Of a DNA stretch of 64,000 nt, positions 24,511 to 36,606 are shown piece after piece. The notes under the pieces were generated by a model. The model made no database searches and was not told the origin of the DNA. It saw only the letters and a program-made list of their open reading frames with translations. This DNA comes from Wurfbainia villosa (Eukaryota > Streptophyta > Magnoliopsida > Zingiberales > Zingiberaceae). The translations under genes and the position numbers were made by a program. Position 1 is the stretch's first letter, and every line of letters starts with the position of its first letter. The DNA is taken from positions 6,014,001-6,078,000 of the forward strand of contig JAKLTH010000238.1 of the NCBI GenBank assembly GCA_025175895.1. The letters run 5' to 3'.

Positions 24511-26533
24511 TACTTACAAGAGGATAAAAAAAAATCAAATATTATTTATTCACTCCTTTCCCTTTCTAGTCAGACCATCATCTTCCGTATAGTTAACGTA
24601 ATTTTTAGAGGTAAATCATGGAGGGTCCTATGAGCATCAACGTAGTGGACAAGATACGTGGAGGTCATCTAAATCCAGAAAAAGATTTTAGACCTCCTCT
24701 GGAATCCATCCTTGCCTTATTTGCAAGCTCCGTCGTGCCTTAACCACCACGTCATCCGCGTGGGGACAAAACAGTTGTGTCAAGACCAAATGTCCCCGTG
24801 ATTTATCTTCCTCTAACCGTGAAATAGATGGAGACCGCTAGGTTGACAGTTTTAACCTATGTTTACATATCATCCAAACATAGTGCATATACCACATATC
24901 ATCTTATGAAGGAGTGATGATAAATGCATAAAATTTGCACATTTTCATTTATATTTCCCTAAGTGTATATGAATTATTGCTTCAGCTATCACAATTACAT
25001 TAGCAATCTCTATTAACATTCATTTAGATTTGTGTTGTGTAAGAATTTAGTGCATGGTCTATCCATCCCACCCCCTCTACACAAAGTATTAAGTTCCTAC
25101 AAAATTTATTCCTAAATCTTTGCAAGGCCAACTTCTCTAATTACTAAAAAAAGATTTGTTATGGTTGGGAACAAGAGACAAGGTCTTTACAATAAAAAAA
25201 TATCACATGTCGAACTTGGAAGGGTGGTGAGTCTTCAAAATAGTCTACCAAGATAACACCGAGTGAGAAGGAAGCTAAGACTAACCTTAACAAATCTCTT
25301 CCGATGTTCAATTTAGAATAGCAAAAATAAAGGTGGAGCACCTAAAAAAGTTAGAGTTACCTCACCTCCCATTGTCTTCTGACGATTTATATACCTTTAG
25401 AGATGCAACATGAAAGGACATGTAGAATTGCAAAGGCATGTGAAGATGAGGATTGACTAAGTCAAGATTTTGCCATGTAGCTCACTATATTATCTCCGCA
25501 TCAAAAAAATATGGAATTATTGTATTAGCGACCCTCTTCGATTGTTTCTATCAATGAGGAGATAAATCAAGATTTCATATGACAAGTACAAAAGAAAATA
25601 TCGGTCGATAGTTTAGGATGGTAAAATCTCCAGGAATTAACCTACGTCCATTTAAAAGTGATCCCTTTATACTTACTAACTGGGATAAGCTTGAGGATTA
25701 TTATTTCCGCATCAAGATCAATATCTTAATTTAGCACAACCTTATATAAAAAGTTAAGTTATACCAAAATGAGCACAGCTACTGATATATTTATCTAATT
25801 TAGAATAATGTGAGAGGGAAAAAAATATTTTCGACAAATTTGATTTAATATGCGTGTTAAATTAAATTTTGTGTTATTAATATATTTATCAAATGTGATT
25901 CAAATAGCTCACAAGGTTAGATTCAATATGCTTATGTTGTATTTTTTGCTCGATGGCTCAACGATGCAAAAATGAGGTGAACTCGTAGACTTTAAGGATT
26001 AGTGAAAGATTATGAGCAATCTTGGATTTTTTTTTATCTTTGAATTATAAATATAATGGAGTAATTTTTAAATGAAGGGATCAATTTTCAAAGAGATTAT
26101 GACCCTAGGCTATCTATCTATCTCATTTACATTTATCGCCTAGATTTTTAATCTACTTCCTTCATTGATATGGGCAATCAGAGGGGCTGCTAATATGGCG
26201 GTTTCATATTTTTATGTAAGCAAATGCAGTGGAAAAAGCGAAGAGGCATTCCACAGGAGAACACAGTTCGATCTTCTACTATAACTTCGTTCGATGACGA
26301 ATTTAAGAAAAAAATATTCGGACAACCATAGGACCTATGAGTTTGTTCGGTGGATGAAGTACGATTTCGGTGTTGGATCATTGTTCAATGATGGCGTGAC
26401 TGTGAAGTCTAAACTTGAACCGCGAAAAAGCTGTGAGCACTCTCCTGATTTAATCTCTTGACACCAAGAAATTTTCATAAGATAAAATCTATCTATCTAT
26501 AAAATTGATCGGACTAAATATATGGATGCCTAG

Positions 26534-26535
<2 letters not shown>
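24511..26535. other. AT-rich intergenic DNA with short dispersed repeats
   Basis: No gene seen. 24610-24735 contains an ATCATGGAGGGTCCT...AAAAGATTTTAGACCTCC block that recurs near 45757-45850 and 46655-46735. 25590-25730 contains a TCTCCAGGAATTAACC...ACTAACTGGGATAAGC block that recurs in the host-gene intron (28015-28095). 26180-26400 is unassigned. Confidence 0.5.
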
Positions 26536-26568
<33 letters not shown>

Positions 26569-26905
26569 CTGATCTGTTGTGCGTCCGAACCGTCCGTGAC
26601 ACGTCGACTCATCGTCACTGTCGTCGTCGCTACTGTGTCGTCCGGTCACCTCCGCCTGCAGAACCTGGTGCGATCGACGCGCACCTCGCCGACGGTCCGG
26701 CGGGGCTCGGGCGGATTTCGATCAGAATTCGGCGAATCCTACGATTTTGCGGCCGATAATTTGCGAAGAATTCACCGACCGTGATTCACCGGATCCGACC
26801 CGATCGCAGCCGAAAGGCTACGAAACGCCGATCGCGAATCGCCGATTCCAACCGATCGCAATGAATCGACGCCACCCGAGCCACGCTTGATCACGGCGAG
26901 CACTA
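26536..26905 (+). mobile_element. GC-rich transposon relic next to a TA microsatellite
   Basis: A (TA)n run at about 26536-26566 is followed by GC-rich sequence to about 26905, in sharp contrast with the AT-rich flanks. 26620-26745 aligns with 34530-34625 of the larger terminal-inverted-repeat element (shared CTGTGTCGTNCG, GGTGCGAT, CTCGCCGAC and GGGGCTCGG blocks). Both copies start at a TA tract. No transposase is visible, and frames through it are GC artefacts. Confidence 0.55.
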
Positions 26906-27229
26906 AGAATAAATTGGATAAAATAATTTTATTTGAATAATAATTGTTTAATTCATCCTAATATTATGAATGCTAATTTTTAAATGTGTATAAATTGTAT
27001 TTTAAATTTATTTTTAAAAAATAGTTCATAGAAAATATATAATTATAAAAATTAAATTGTCAATTTACCTTTTCAACCCGGAGGGCTCCGAAGGACTGTA
27101 GAACGCGGCGCCGTGCCTGCACGGCCGCACGTTGTCGACGCCACCTCGGCTCGGAATCGTCCGATCCATTGGCTTTGGTGCACGAGCCACCTGACAGCTG
27201 GAGACAGTCTGTCTCCAACCAGTAGCCAA

Positions 27230-27446
27230 CAAACCCCACCCCTCTCTTTCTCCCTCATCAGCTCTGCAGCTCCCACTTCAGGCCTACTGTATTCCTCGTG
27301 CTCCTCCTCTCTCTCTGCCTCCCTTCGCCGGCTCCCTCCTCTAGGGTTTGCTCAGCCTCCCTCGACCCCGTCTGCTGCTCGCCGGATCAGCCGTGTCAGC
27401 AACGCGTGCTCTGTCTGGTACCCCATCCGACGGACTTTTCCTCCAG
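27230..27446 (+). other. Probable 5'-UTR exon and promoter-proximal region of the seven-span gene
   Basis: A pyrimidine-rich segment (CTCTCTTTCTCCCTC, CTCCTCCTCTCTCTCTGCCTCCC) is typical of plant leaders. It ends in a good donor, CTCCAG|GTTTAC, at 27446/27447. A matching acceptor, GGGCTCTTAG|GTCTTG, lies at 28796/28797, just before the coding exon. Exact transcription start and any further leader exons are unknown. Confidence 0.5.
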
Positions 27447-27939
27447 GTTTACGGCTGTTCCCGCGCTTAGATTCGCCTTCGATCTCACTGCAGATTGTTC
27501 GTTTTTTCTCTTAATAACGCAGTTAGTAACTTTTACCTTTTGCTATTTACGTATGCTGCGTGATTTAGATGTTGTACCTGTCATCTCAGTTTGAGTCTAC
27601 ATCCGGAAGTCGTTTATTCGCTTCGGATCTCCCTCCTTTTGAGTTAAGGAAGTCTCCGTTGAAGTCGATCGGTTATTTAAAAAATTACTCAATTTGTGAT
27701 TTTGTTGATGCTGCAATACCACAATTTGCTGAATATTTACTCTCAATTTAAAGTTCATGATACAGCTTGGAGAGATGGTTGAATGGTGTACGCGTGAAAG
27801 AGTTTCGTTACTCGATAAAGAATATATTGATAGCTGCTTGACGTTGGATGAGATTCAATTTGGTTGATTATTATCCTGTTTTAGTTTTCATTTCTTTTTA
27901 TTGTCAAATTAATCATCTATGTATAGAAAAATGTGGAAT

Positions 27940-28110
27940 CACCACATTAGCATGGAGGGGATTCATCAGGATCCAGTTGACAAGTGCCGAGGAAGGGGGT
28001 CATCAATAGTCCAAGGCGATGAATTCTCCAGGAATTGACCCCGGTCTACTAACAAATCTCTTTGCACTTGCCAACTGGGTTGGTCCTGGGGACTAATCAT
28101 CTATGTATAG
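27940..28110. repeat. Dispersed repeat in the leader intron
   Basis: A block with GGAGGGGATTCATCAGGATCC, TCTCCAGGAATTGACCCCGG and TTGCCAACTGGGTTGG lies inside the presumed 5'-UTR intron (27447-28796). A diverged copy lies at about 25590-25730. It is probably a SINE-like insertion; no ends were resolved. The rest of the intron has a 68-codon frame (28182-28388) that I do not recognise. Confidence 0.45.
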
Positions 28111-28842
28111 GATTATATGTGATGTGGATACAACTTGATTATTCGGATAATCTCATCATCTAGTGATGTTAGAGTTACATAATGAAGGGTGTAAAGAAAT
28201 TGTTTAGGGAGGGGGAGGGACAGCATTTTTGGTTTACTGATAATCAATGGGCCACTGCTTGTGTTACTGAGCATCTTCATGCTGCTGGCATGGTAGAATT
28301 GCAGTCTACTTTTAGAGGTTGTTCAACATTCACTTATCCTTGCAAGACTAAACACCTAGAGAAGCATATCTTCCAGCAATTCTTTTAGTGTTTGAATTTT
28401 TTGTTCTATAATGGATCGGGTATTGAATTATTGAGATAACTGGCATGTTTTTTTGTTACGTATGCTTAATTTTCTTGACATTCTGCTTATCTAGAAGCGT
28501 AAACTTTTTTAGGTGTCTTCGCCCTAGATGGATTGGCTATCGGACTCCTCAAAGTTGTTAATATGGGAAGTTGCAATTATTTAGAAACCATTTACATGCT
28601 ATGGACATTCTTGTCCTTTTCGAGCTATATTGCCATGGTGAAGTTTGTAGAAGAACTGAAGCTATTCTACAATAGACCTTAGATCAGTTTTGGTTATCTC
28701 GCAGACAGTTTGCATCAGTTATTGACTTTGTTCAGCATAAGTCAGTGTGTTGGATCTTTCTTGAAGCATCTCTACGCATTTTCCTTGGGCTCTTAGGTCT
28801 TGATGCTAGGAGAGAGCATGCTTGGAATTTGTGCTTCATGTG

Positions 28843-30024
28843 ATGCCCCTGACCAGATCCAGTACTGATGCATTTGGTGTGTTAACCATTTCTCTTGTCA
28901 TTCTGTTTGATGTGTTGGCTATTCTATGCATATACCAAGTTATCTATTTACGCCTAAGGATTCGGCCACGATATTATACCCAGCTTAGTTTTTTTAATGG
29001 GCCCTGGGTCACACGGATTTTTCTAGTTCTAGTTGCAATTTGGTGGAGCTTAAGTGAAATTGCTAGGCTAAGTTTTCTGAAAGGAAGGCTGATATCCACC
29101 TTAACATGGCAGAGAAATGTGTGCAAGATCTATATCATCTTCAACCTCGGGTTTTCAGAGCCTTCTGTCTTTCTCACACTCATGTTCCTTCTACGCGCCT
29201 CCTTGCAAAAGAGGGATTCAGGCACTCTAAGCCAAGGATGGAACAAAAAAACTATCGGCTATATCCTTCTTTACTGCCTTCCAATTTTTGTCTTGCAACT
29301 TATCCTGAATTTTGCTGGACCCAGGCTTTTCAACGAGTCCAAGAGTAGCGGAAGGTTAAGGAAGGACAACTACTTCACAAAAGCTAGTGTTTTGGTTGGA
29401 GATGATTATGTATGCACTTATCCTCTTTTTAGCACTATTGTTCTAGGGTTTTTTCATGCGGCCCTGATTAGCTACGTCGTCTGCATTGGAATTCGTGTGT
29501 ATGTATCAGTAATCAACAAACAGCTGCTTCGAAGGCTCTATTGGTTGGTGCCCTCGATTGTTATTTCTCTTCCCGTGAGGGTGCTCCTCCTCGGATTCTC
29601 TGTCATACCTCAACCCGGCAACATGGCATATGAACTGATTGTTTTCTTGGCCTTCTTGATCATGCTGTTATGTGCAGTGATTGGCATCGTTATATTGGTC
29701 TACTCGCCGGTTGCAGATTCTATGGCCCTCGGAAACCTAGAGGAGAGACAGATGTTAGAGGTACCATATGATGATTATTACAATGACAGTGCGTCATTTG
29801 TGGCTAACCAGAGCTGCCGGGACACCAGGAGAAGCTCTGATGTTTCTACCAAGCCCGGATCAGTATCCTTCAGGACATTGATCAAGGATGACCTTCCTGG
29901 TCCAGATGGCTTTGATGATACCAACTCGTCCTTTCTAGCTTCTCTTCATATTGGTTCACCCTCAGGTTCTTCTTCAACACCAGCTAGACCCATGATTCCT
30001 CTCAAAGAAATTCCTAGATACTAG
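28843..30024 (+). CDS. Plant seven-transmembrane membrane protein, function unassigned
   Basis: 393 codons in one exon, the only intact host gene in the window. The start is the ATG at 28843 (MPLTRSSTDAFGVL); the upstream in-frame codons have no ATG and are probably leader. Seven hydrophobic segments are visible at about residues 10-35, 57-78, 95-122, 137-160, 195-222, 232-256 and 263-292. They are followed by a hydrophilic, Ser/Asp-rich tail of about 100 residues with probable phosphorylation sites, ending KEIPRY. It is likely an integral membrane protein with a cytosolic C-terminus. The layout recalls the plant candidate-GPCR proteins of unknown role (CAND1 type), but that is from memory and unverified. 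A leader intron (27447-28796) is inferred. A 3' UTR probably runs to about 30320 (AATCATAAATACC). Codon use is ordinary, with no damage. Confidence 0.85.
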   Translation: MPLTRSSTDAFGVLTISLVILFDVLAILCIYQVIYLRLRIRPRYYTQLSFFNGPWVTRIFLVLVAIWWSLSEIARLSFLKGRLISTLTWQRNVCKIYIIFNLGFSEPSVFLTLMFLLRASLQKRDSGTLSQGWNKKTIGYILLYCLPIFVLQLILNFAGPRLFNESKSSGRLRKDNYFTKASVLVGDDYVCTYPLFSTIVLGFFHAALISYVVCIGIRVYVSVINKQLLRRLYWLVPSIVISLPVRVLLLGFSVIPQPGNMAYELIVFLAFLIMLLCAVIGIVILVYSPVADSMALGNLEERQMLEVPYDDYYNDSASFVANQSCRDTRRSSDVSTKPGSVSFRTLIKDDLPGPDGFDDTNSSFLASLHIGSPSGSSSTPARPMIPLKEIPRY

Positions 30025-30910
30025 GAAGAAATTTATGTATCCTTTGTACATTTATCTTCCATGGGATAACTACTGAAAGCAGTTGTAGGTTGATCAACTT
30101 TTTGAATTTTGAATGCTGTCTGGTAGCTTTGCAATGATTTTGCAGGAACATTCATCAGCTGAGCTCGTTGATCAAAATGTGAAGCTATGATAAATTCTAA
30201 TTTGCTTCATTGACTTTCATGTTATATTGCTATCAGGTGGCTGTTCAAAGGGAGCCGAGTTCAACGAGAGTACATCAGTCGAAACAAGTAACCTCCGATG
30301 ATTATTGTTGAATTCTTAATCATAAATACCCTTCATACTTTCACAATTTTTAATTTGTTTTCTGTGAGTTTCTCTCTCTCTTTTTTTTTACTGGGTAAAA
30401 CACTAGGTAGTTAGCGTATGACAGTTTGGAGGTTTAAGTCGAGGTTTTGGTACGTCACCAGCTATTTAATGTTGAACATGTGTAACGGTATTTGATTTGG
30501 TTCGAGATAAGTGGATGGAAGAACTCTGTAAGTTACGGTCGAATTCTTTCGGCCAGTTTTTACAGTTTTGGATCGGTCTTCGATGCATCAAGCTAATCAT
30601 ATCGGTATTTTTTTTACAGTTTTGTCAGATTGGTCTTTGAGATGTCGAGCTAGCTAGGTCAGTTGTATATGTGATTTTTGAAGATTGGAGGTAATGTTCG
30701 TAGGTCAATTTTTGCAGGTTGATCTTTTTCAGATCGATTGTTGTAACCAGAAGTATTTTGTACCTGAAGGGATTGGAAAATGAGTGAGAAGGAGATTGAG
30801 GAGTGCCTTGACTAGGCATTTTCGATGCTCACATAAAGTGAAGTGAAAAAACATAGAGAAACAGAAACGGAGAAAGAGAATAGAAAATTAGAGATTATTT
30901 GATCTCCGTC

Positions 30911-31074
30911 TTCCTCCCTTTTTACTTCATATAGGAAGAGATTAATGTGTTTTTTGAGGGGAGATGTGACATGGAGATATGATTTTTTAGAATTCCTCCC
31001 TTTTTACTTCATATAGGAAGAGATTAATGTGTTTTTTGAGGGGAGATGTGACATGGAGATATGATTTTTTAGAA
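30911..31074. repeat. Perfect tandem duplication of an 82-bp unit
   Basis: 30911-30992 and 30993-31074 appear identical. The next bases (31075-31100, TGTGATATGGAGACGTGATTTTTT) resemble the unit's last third, suggesting an older partial third copy. The surrounding 30320-31500 has no gene that I recognise. Confidence 0.9.
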
Positions 31075-31084
31075 TGTGATATGG

Positions 31085-34000
31085 AGACGTGATTTTTTTG
31101 GAGGGAAGTCGTGGAGGTATAGTTTCATGGAGATGTGTCGTGGCGACGTGTCGAATTGAGCTTGAGGGTGCATCGGATAGACTTGAGTTTAATTTGATCG
31201 GTTTAGAATTTAAGTTCTATTTCAGTTTGATTGTTGATTTGATCTTGTCACTTGATGAGGAGTATTTTTGTCGGATCAATAATAGACAGTGCTGATCAGT
31301 GTGTCTATCTGGTACAAGAGGAAAAGAGCAAACTAGAAGAAGATGATATTATTTGGAACTTTTGTAGGCAATGATTAAAAGAGGCCACATCGAAAGAATC
31401 CCTCAGTGTCGTTGTGAAACATGAGAAGTTTTTGAGATAAAAAGTGATATGTTCACTTCAGATATCATCTTCTTCTTCGTGTATCTTTATGAAAATTTTA
31501 AAAATGATTTTTTTTTATAATATTGATAAGTTTTAAAAAGATTTGAGTATATGTGTTTTTATTTTTGAACACTTAGATTGTATTTTTATTTGATTTTTAA
31601 TATAATTTATCTTATTAAAAAAACATGAACAATTTAGAACATTTGACTCCATTGCATGATGCATTGATAAATAGTTTCTGCGGAAAGACTTTGTAGCTAG
31701 TGCGGTAGTAAAATTGTACCAATGAATAAGAGTCAATTTTCAGAGGCTGTAAGTTTTTTGGAGTGTCTGTCCTTCTACCATGTTTGTTTTGGATTAGGTA
31801 ATATATTATTCGTGATTTATCTTCTTCGTGTTGGATATGAAATTGACTGATGAGAATGCTAAAGAATGAATTCTTTTACATCAATTGATAAAATTAAATA
31901 TTATCCTCCCAAATTGATGCAGTCCATAACTATATGGATGCTTACCATATAAGGTCTTGGTACGAAATATCTTATTAGATTTTTAACCTTTCTCATTGAG
32001 ATTAAGTGTCAAGGTAAAATTCGTTATCATTTATCATCTTTCGAAAGATGTTGGAGTGACCTTTATCATGTTTTATCACATTGATAAAATTAAATACAAG
32101 ATACATGTCTTCCTTTGATCAAGCAAAAATACTAGCAACTGACTTTTTTTTTTTTATTATGCCTAATGTTCATTTAAAAATAAAATGAGATTACGATATA
32201 GTGATAAGGTGCTCACGTAGTTTTAAAAAAAAAAATTGTCAAAACTTTAAAAATATTAGATCGCCTTTTAGAGTGTTTCTTGATTTATTTATACAGTCGA
32301 TAGAAAAATCATTTCAGGATTAATCAATTCGAGGAATGGGATATCTGATATTAATTAAAACAAATAAAATAAAGCAAAGAAAGGACAATAGAATAGTAAA
32401 ACACTTTAAAATAAAACAAAGAAAGAATTTTTTTTTTTAAATCGAATTTAAATTCGAAGGGACTTGAACTACTTGTACTGTTAAATCATTCATTAATTTG
32501 GTCTGTACTATCTTAATTTATTTTAATGGCTAATAGAAAAAATTTAATAGGATCAAATTGTCCATCTTATAAATAATCAGTGAAAGATTTAAAGATTGAG
32601 ATTATAAAAATAAATAAATAAATTCTCTCAAGATAATTCATTGACTAGATTGACATTATAGATGGACAGAAATCAAATTTAAATGTAAAATTTAAAATCT
32701 TCATTCAAATTCAAAAGTTCTTTCTGATCAACGGATCATAAAATCTTTTTGGACATAATTTTCTTTTGATTTACTTCTCTTCATTATCATCGAAGAATAT
32801 GAGAGGCGAATATAATTATCTTTTATTATTGAGATCGTAAAAAATAAAATAAAAATATTCTATAATTTCTGGGCCCAAATGGGCTACAGCTTAGAGCTTA
32901 AAATTTCTATGCTCGGTGCCCATACGAACGTGCAACTTTTAAGTGAACATCGTTTAATAATGTTTAATAATGCAAATGCAAATGTACAAGATCTCCCTTT
33001 CAATCTTCTCTCCTCTTTCACACAACAGCTTTTGCTTTTGCTTTAGTTTGCTGCTTTTGCTTTTGTTTATTTTTATTCGCATCATGTTTTTAATTTTTGA
33101 TCTAATTAATCACGAGAACGATCGACTCAATTTTATGAAAAAAATTTATCCGATATTTAGAGTAAATTCATATAGTGTTTGCAATCCGATGATGATAAAA
33201 CTCGATTTTCTCGTAGTTGCATCGTCCTTGTAAAATTAAATTATTCGACATCGAAATTATATTTTATTTGTGAAAATAAATTTCTAGTTTAAGATTGGCA
33301 AATATAATTTTTTTTTTATATTGATCATTAAATATATCACAGTAAAAATCGAATTAATTAAGATTCAAATTTTACTAGGGATTAATGCTTTAATAATCGA
33401 GTTGTGAATATGTATAAATTGTATTTTAAATTTAATTTTTTTAATTCGATAAATTTATATGTCTTTGTGACAAATATTCAATTATGTCATATTAATTCAA
33501 ATTTAATTAAAGGATTTGATTGATGATTCATAAATTTTATAAGTATAAAATTCATTAATATGTATTGATTATTGACGACGGACTGATATATATTTAAGGC
33601 GTGGTCATTATCTACTAGTGTTTTTGTCGTAGGATTTATAGATTGAATAGTGGACATCGCTTATTAGTGTGTCAATCCAATATAAGAGGAAGAAAACGAT
33701 ATTATTAGTGCAAATAAAATTTATATATTTTTTAATGGTACAATATTGTCCACTTTAAATTTAAATTTTTATGTTGATTATAATAATTCTGTAAAACAGT
33801 AAGACACTCAAACCAAAAGATAAAAAATTTAAATCTCAAACGATATGAGATAAAAAAAAAATATTTAAAGATTAATTTTTGAGTGTATATGAACATGAGT
33901 TGTATTGAATTACAAAAAAAATACACTATTTCATAATTTGACATGAAATATTCTATAATTTCTCAACCCAAATGAGCTTCGATCACTTTTAAAATTAATC

Positions 34001-34244
34001 CGATTTAAAATTTAAATATCCGATATTAATTTTTAAAAAAACATGAATCTCAATTCATTGAAAATATAGAAATGTTATATTAATGATCCTCCTACTATTC
34101 TCTCATATCTAAAAGAAAAAAATAAATTTATCCTAATTAAAAATTAAATCTTAAATACTCAAGAGACAAATTCAACACCTTATCGCTATATCATAGCCTC
34201 GCGGTCAACGGATCTCAACTCGTCCGATGCTCAGTGCCCATACG
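31085..34244. other. AT-rich intergenic DNA
   Basis: No gene is supported; reading frames are short and low in complexity. Two related blocks, about 31260-31370 and 33640-33700, share CAGTGTGTC...ACAAGAGGAAAA-like text. 32870-32945 and 33955-34240 share CCCAAATGGGCT and TGCTCGGTGCCCATACGA-like text. 33200-33310 is a diverged copy of the 13591-14060 repeat. These look like old insertions. Confidence 0.45.
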
Positions 34245-35110
34245 ATTATACGTATAATGTACTATATATATATATATATAGAGAGAAATCTTCTCCTGCA
34301 CGACCGATTCGTCTCGCCGCGCCACCCATGCTACGCGACGCGCATTCGTCGTTGCGCCGCCATGTCGTCTCGCCGGCCAGCCACGTCCGACGGGCTCGAT
34401 TCCGGCGATTAGCACTGAATCGCAGACAAACCAACCGAACGATCGAATTGCGCGGCCATCGCTACCACGATCGGTCGACCGATCGGTTTGTCCGGCCGTC
34501 GTCGCGCACGACGAGCCGCGCGTGTTGTCGTCATCGCCGCTGTGTCGTTCGATCACCGCCGACCGTCGGATCGGGTGCGATTGACGTGTGACTCGCCGAC
34601 AATTCGACGGGGCTCGGATTCCGGTCGGTTAGCATCCGAAATCCAGCGCAAACGAGTCGGAAACGACCGAATTGTGCGGTCAAAATGCGACACCGGACGG
34701 ATCGATGCCGGTCCATCCGGTATACTCAGCTGGCCGGGATTCGGTCGTCGGCCGGCCGAATCGAGGCCGAAATCGACTGCCAGAATCGAGTGGCCGATTT
34801 CAACCGCGATCGGGCCGGATTCCGACCGAATTGCGATCGGAATTCCGTAAAATACTGGAAAATAAAATAAAATAAAATAAATTTTAAGCATAGGGATTAA
34901 CCCCTTTAAGTGGTTGTTGGATTTAGGCAAAGGCTAGGGTTAATTAAGGTTGGATTAAATTTAAATTTGGTTTGAATCGGTTGGATTGAACCGGTACGCT
35001 TGAACCAAAATGCGAACGACATTTAAAAGCCGAGAAAAACCTGGCAGCCGCATAAGTTTCCCATCGCGATCGCTTCTTCTTCCTCTCTTCATCGCGATCG
35101 ACGGAATCCC

Positions 35111-36592
35111 TGTTAGGAATATTGGAACGGCTAAAGGGGGGTGAATAGCATTTCTCGTGCGATGTCGAAAATCGATCGCGTTTGTGTCTACAATTTCGTT
35201 AGTGCGCAGTGGAAATAGAAATAATAAAAGCAATAACGAAATAGACAACAAGCTAACACAATGACATAACGTGGTTCGGAACCGCACGGTTCCTACTCCA
35301 CGGATCGAGCTCTAAAGAGCCCTAGTGATGCACACGCACTCACTAATGATAAACACTCCTTCTCGACACAAGTCGGAGGCGGAGAAACCCCTTACAATAG
35401 ATCTTACAACAGTAAGAACGAAATACAAGCAATATACAATGTAAATATGAAATACAAGTAAAGAAAAGACTTTACAACACTTGTTTTGATTGCTTGAATG
35501 CTTGGTTGCTTGCTTGCACTTGGAGACCTGATTTGCACCAACAAATCGCCCCAATAGCCCTCAAGAACCGATTGCCAAAAATCCTCCCGTCGAGCTCCTT
35601 TTATCCTTCCACGCGACCTGGATTTCCGCACATCAGTCGACTGCCATAAGTCACCAGTCGACTGATGCCACTGTTGTCGTGAGACAACGGCTCGATCCAC
35701 GCTGGAAAAACTCCAACGGATCTCTTGGCAGTCGACTGCCAACATTGGCGATCGCGCCCGCCCCGTAATCGGCCCTTGATCGGCTACGGGCGCCTGCTCG
35801 ACACTCATTGGCGGTCATTGCCATCCTCGGCGATCATTGCCGAGCATTTCGACCTCTGGCAGTCGAACTCAAGTCGACTCACGGCAGTCGAACCGGCCAT
35901 AATGCCAGTCGACTGCCAACCTCAAGAATGAGGTTTTAACCCAAGTATGGTGCCCCCATACTTGCTAGACCACCCTTAGCCTAGACCTAAGCCTTCTAAC
36001 CACCTCCATCAGCCTCACGCCTCTCGGATCCCTCCAAGTCATCCATGACTTGTTCATCCATCGCGCTAGCCTCCAAGTGCTTCCCTCGGCTATGTCATGC
36101 TAACGGTGTCTACACCGCCAAGGCACATTGGACTTACACCGCCAAGACTCCGCTTGGACTTTACGCCGCCAACCATTGGTCTTATGCTGCCAAGACTCCT
36201 GCTTAGACTTTACGTTGCCAATATCAAACTCTTGGACTTCTCAAATGCCAAGACTCAAGCTTGGACTTTCCCCTGCCAACCCATGTTGGACTTTCCATGC
36301 CAAGACCATGCTTGGACTTTCCTTGCCAACCCATGTTGGACTTTTCATGCCAAGACCCATGCTTGGACTTTCCATTTGCCAAGACCCATGCTTGGACTTC
36401 TCATTTGCCAAGACCTATGCTTGGACTTCTCATGCCAAGTACTCAAGACTTGGACTTTACCAAATGTCAAGTGTTTCACTTGGACTTTCCCATGACAATT
36501 ACATTGTCATATGTTTTTGTCGAAACATCAAAACATCACTCGAGTCAAACTCGAGTCCTGATCAATCGTGACCTGGGCCGATTGCACCAACA
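35111..36592 (-). repeat. 3' LTR of the nested element (1482 bp)
   Basis: On the minus strand it starts TGTTGGTGCAATCGG (36592) and ends AATATTCCTAACA (35111). It contains a CTTGGC/GTCCAAG minisatellite at about 36110-36490. It is almost identical to the other LTR apart from 35613-35860, which differs heavily. A TATA-like GGATAAAAGGAG (minus strand) lies near 35595-35606. Confidence 0.92.
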
Positions 36593-36606
36593 ATCTCCCC
36601 CTTTTT
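36593..36606 (-). other. Polypurine tract
   Basis: On the minus strand AAAAAGGGGGAGAT lies directly before the TG of the 3' LTR. This is the plus-strand primer site of the nested element. Confidence 0.9.

Noticed and set aside
26505..26784. Two overlapping GC-rich frames
   Set aside because: They lie in a transposon relic, and the homologous region at 34500-34640 does not keep the frame.
28182..28388. 68-codon frame in the leader intron of the host gene
   Set aside because: No recognisable motif and no support from splice signals. It may be an upstream frame or an old insert, but I cannot support a gene.
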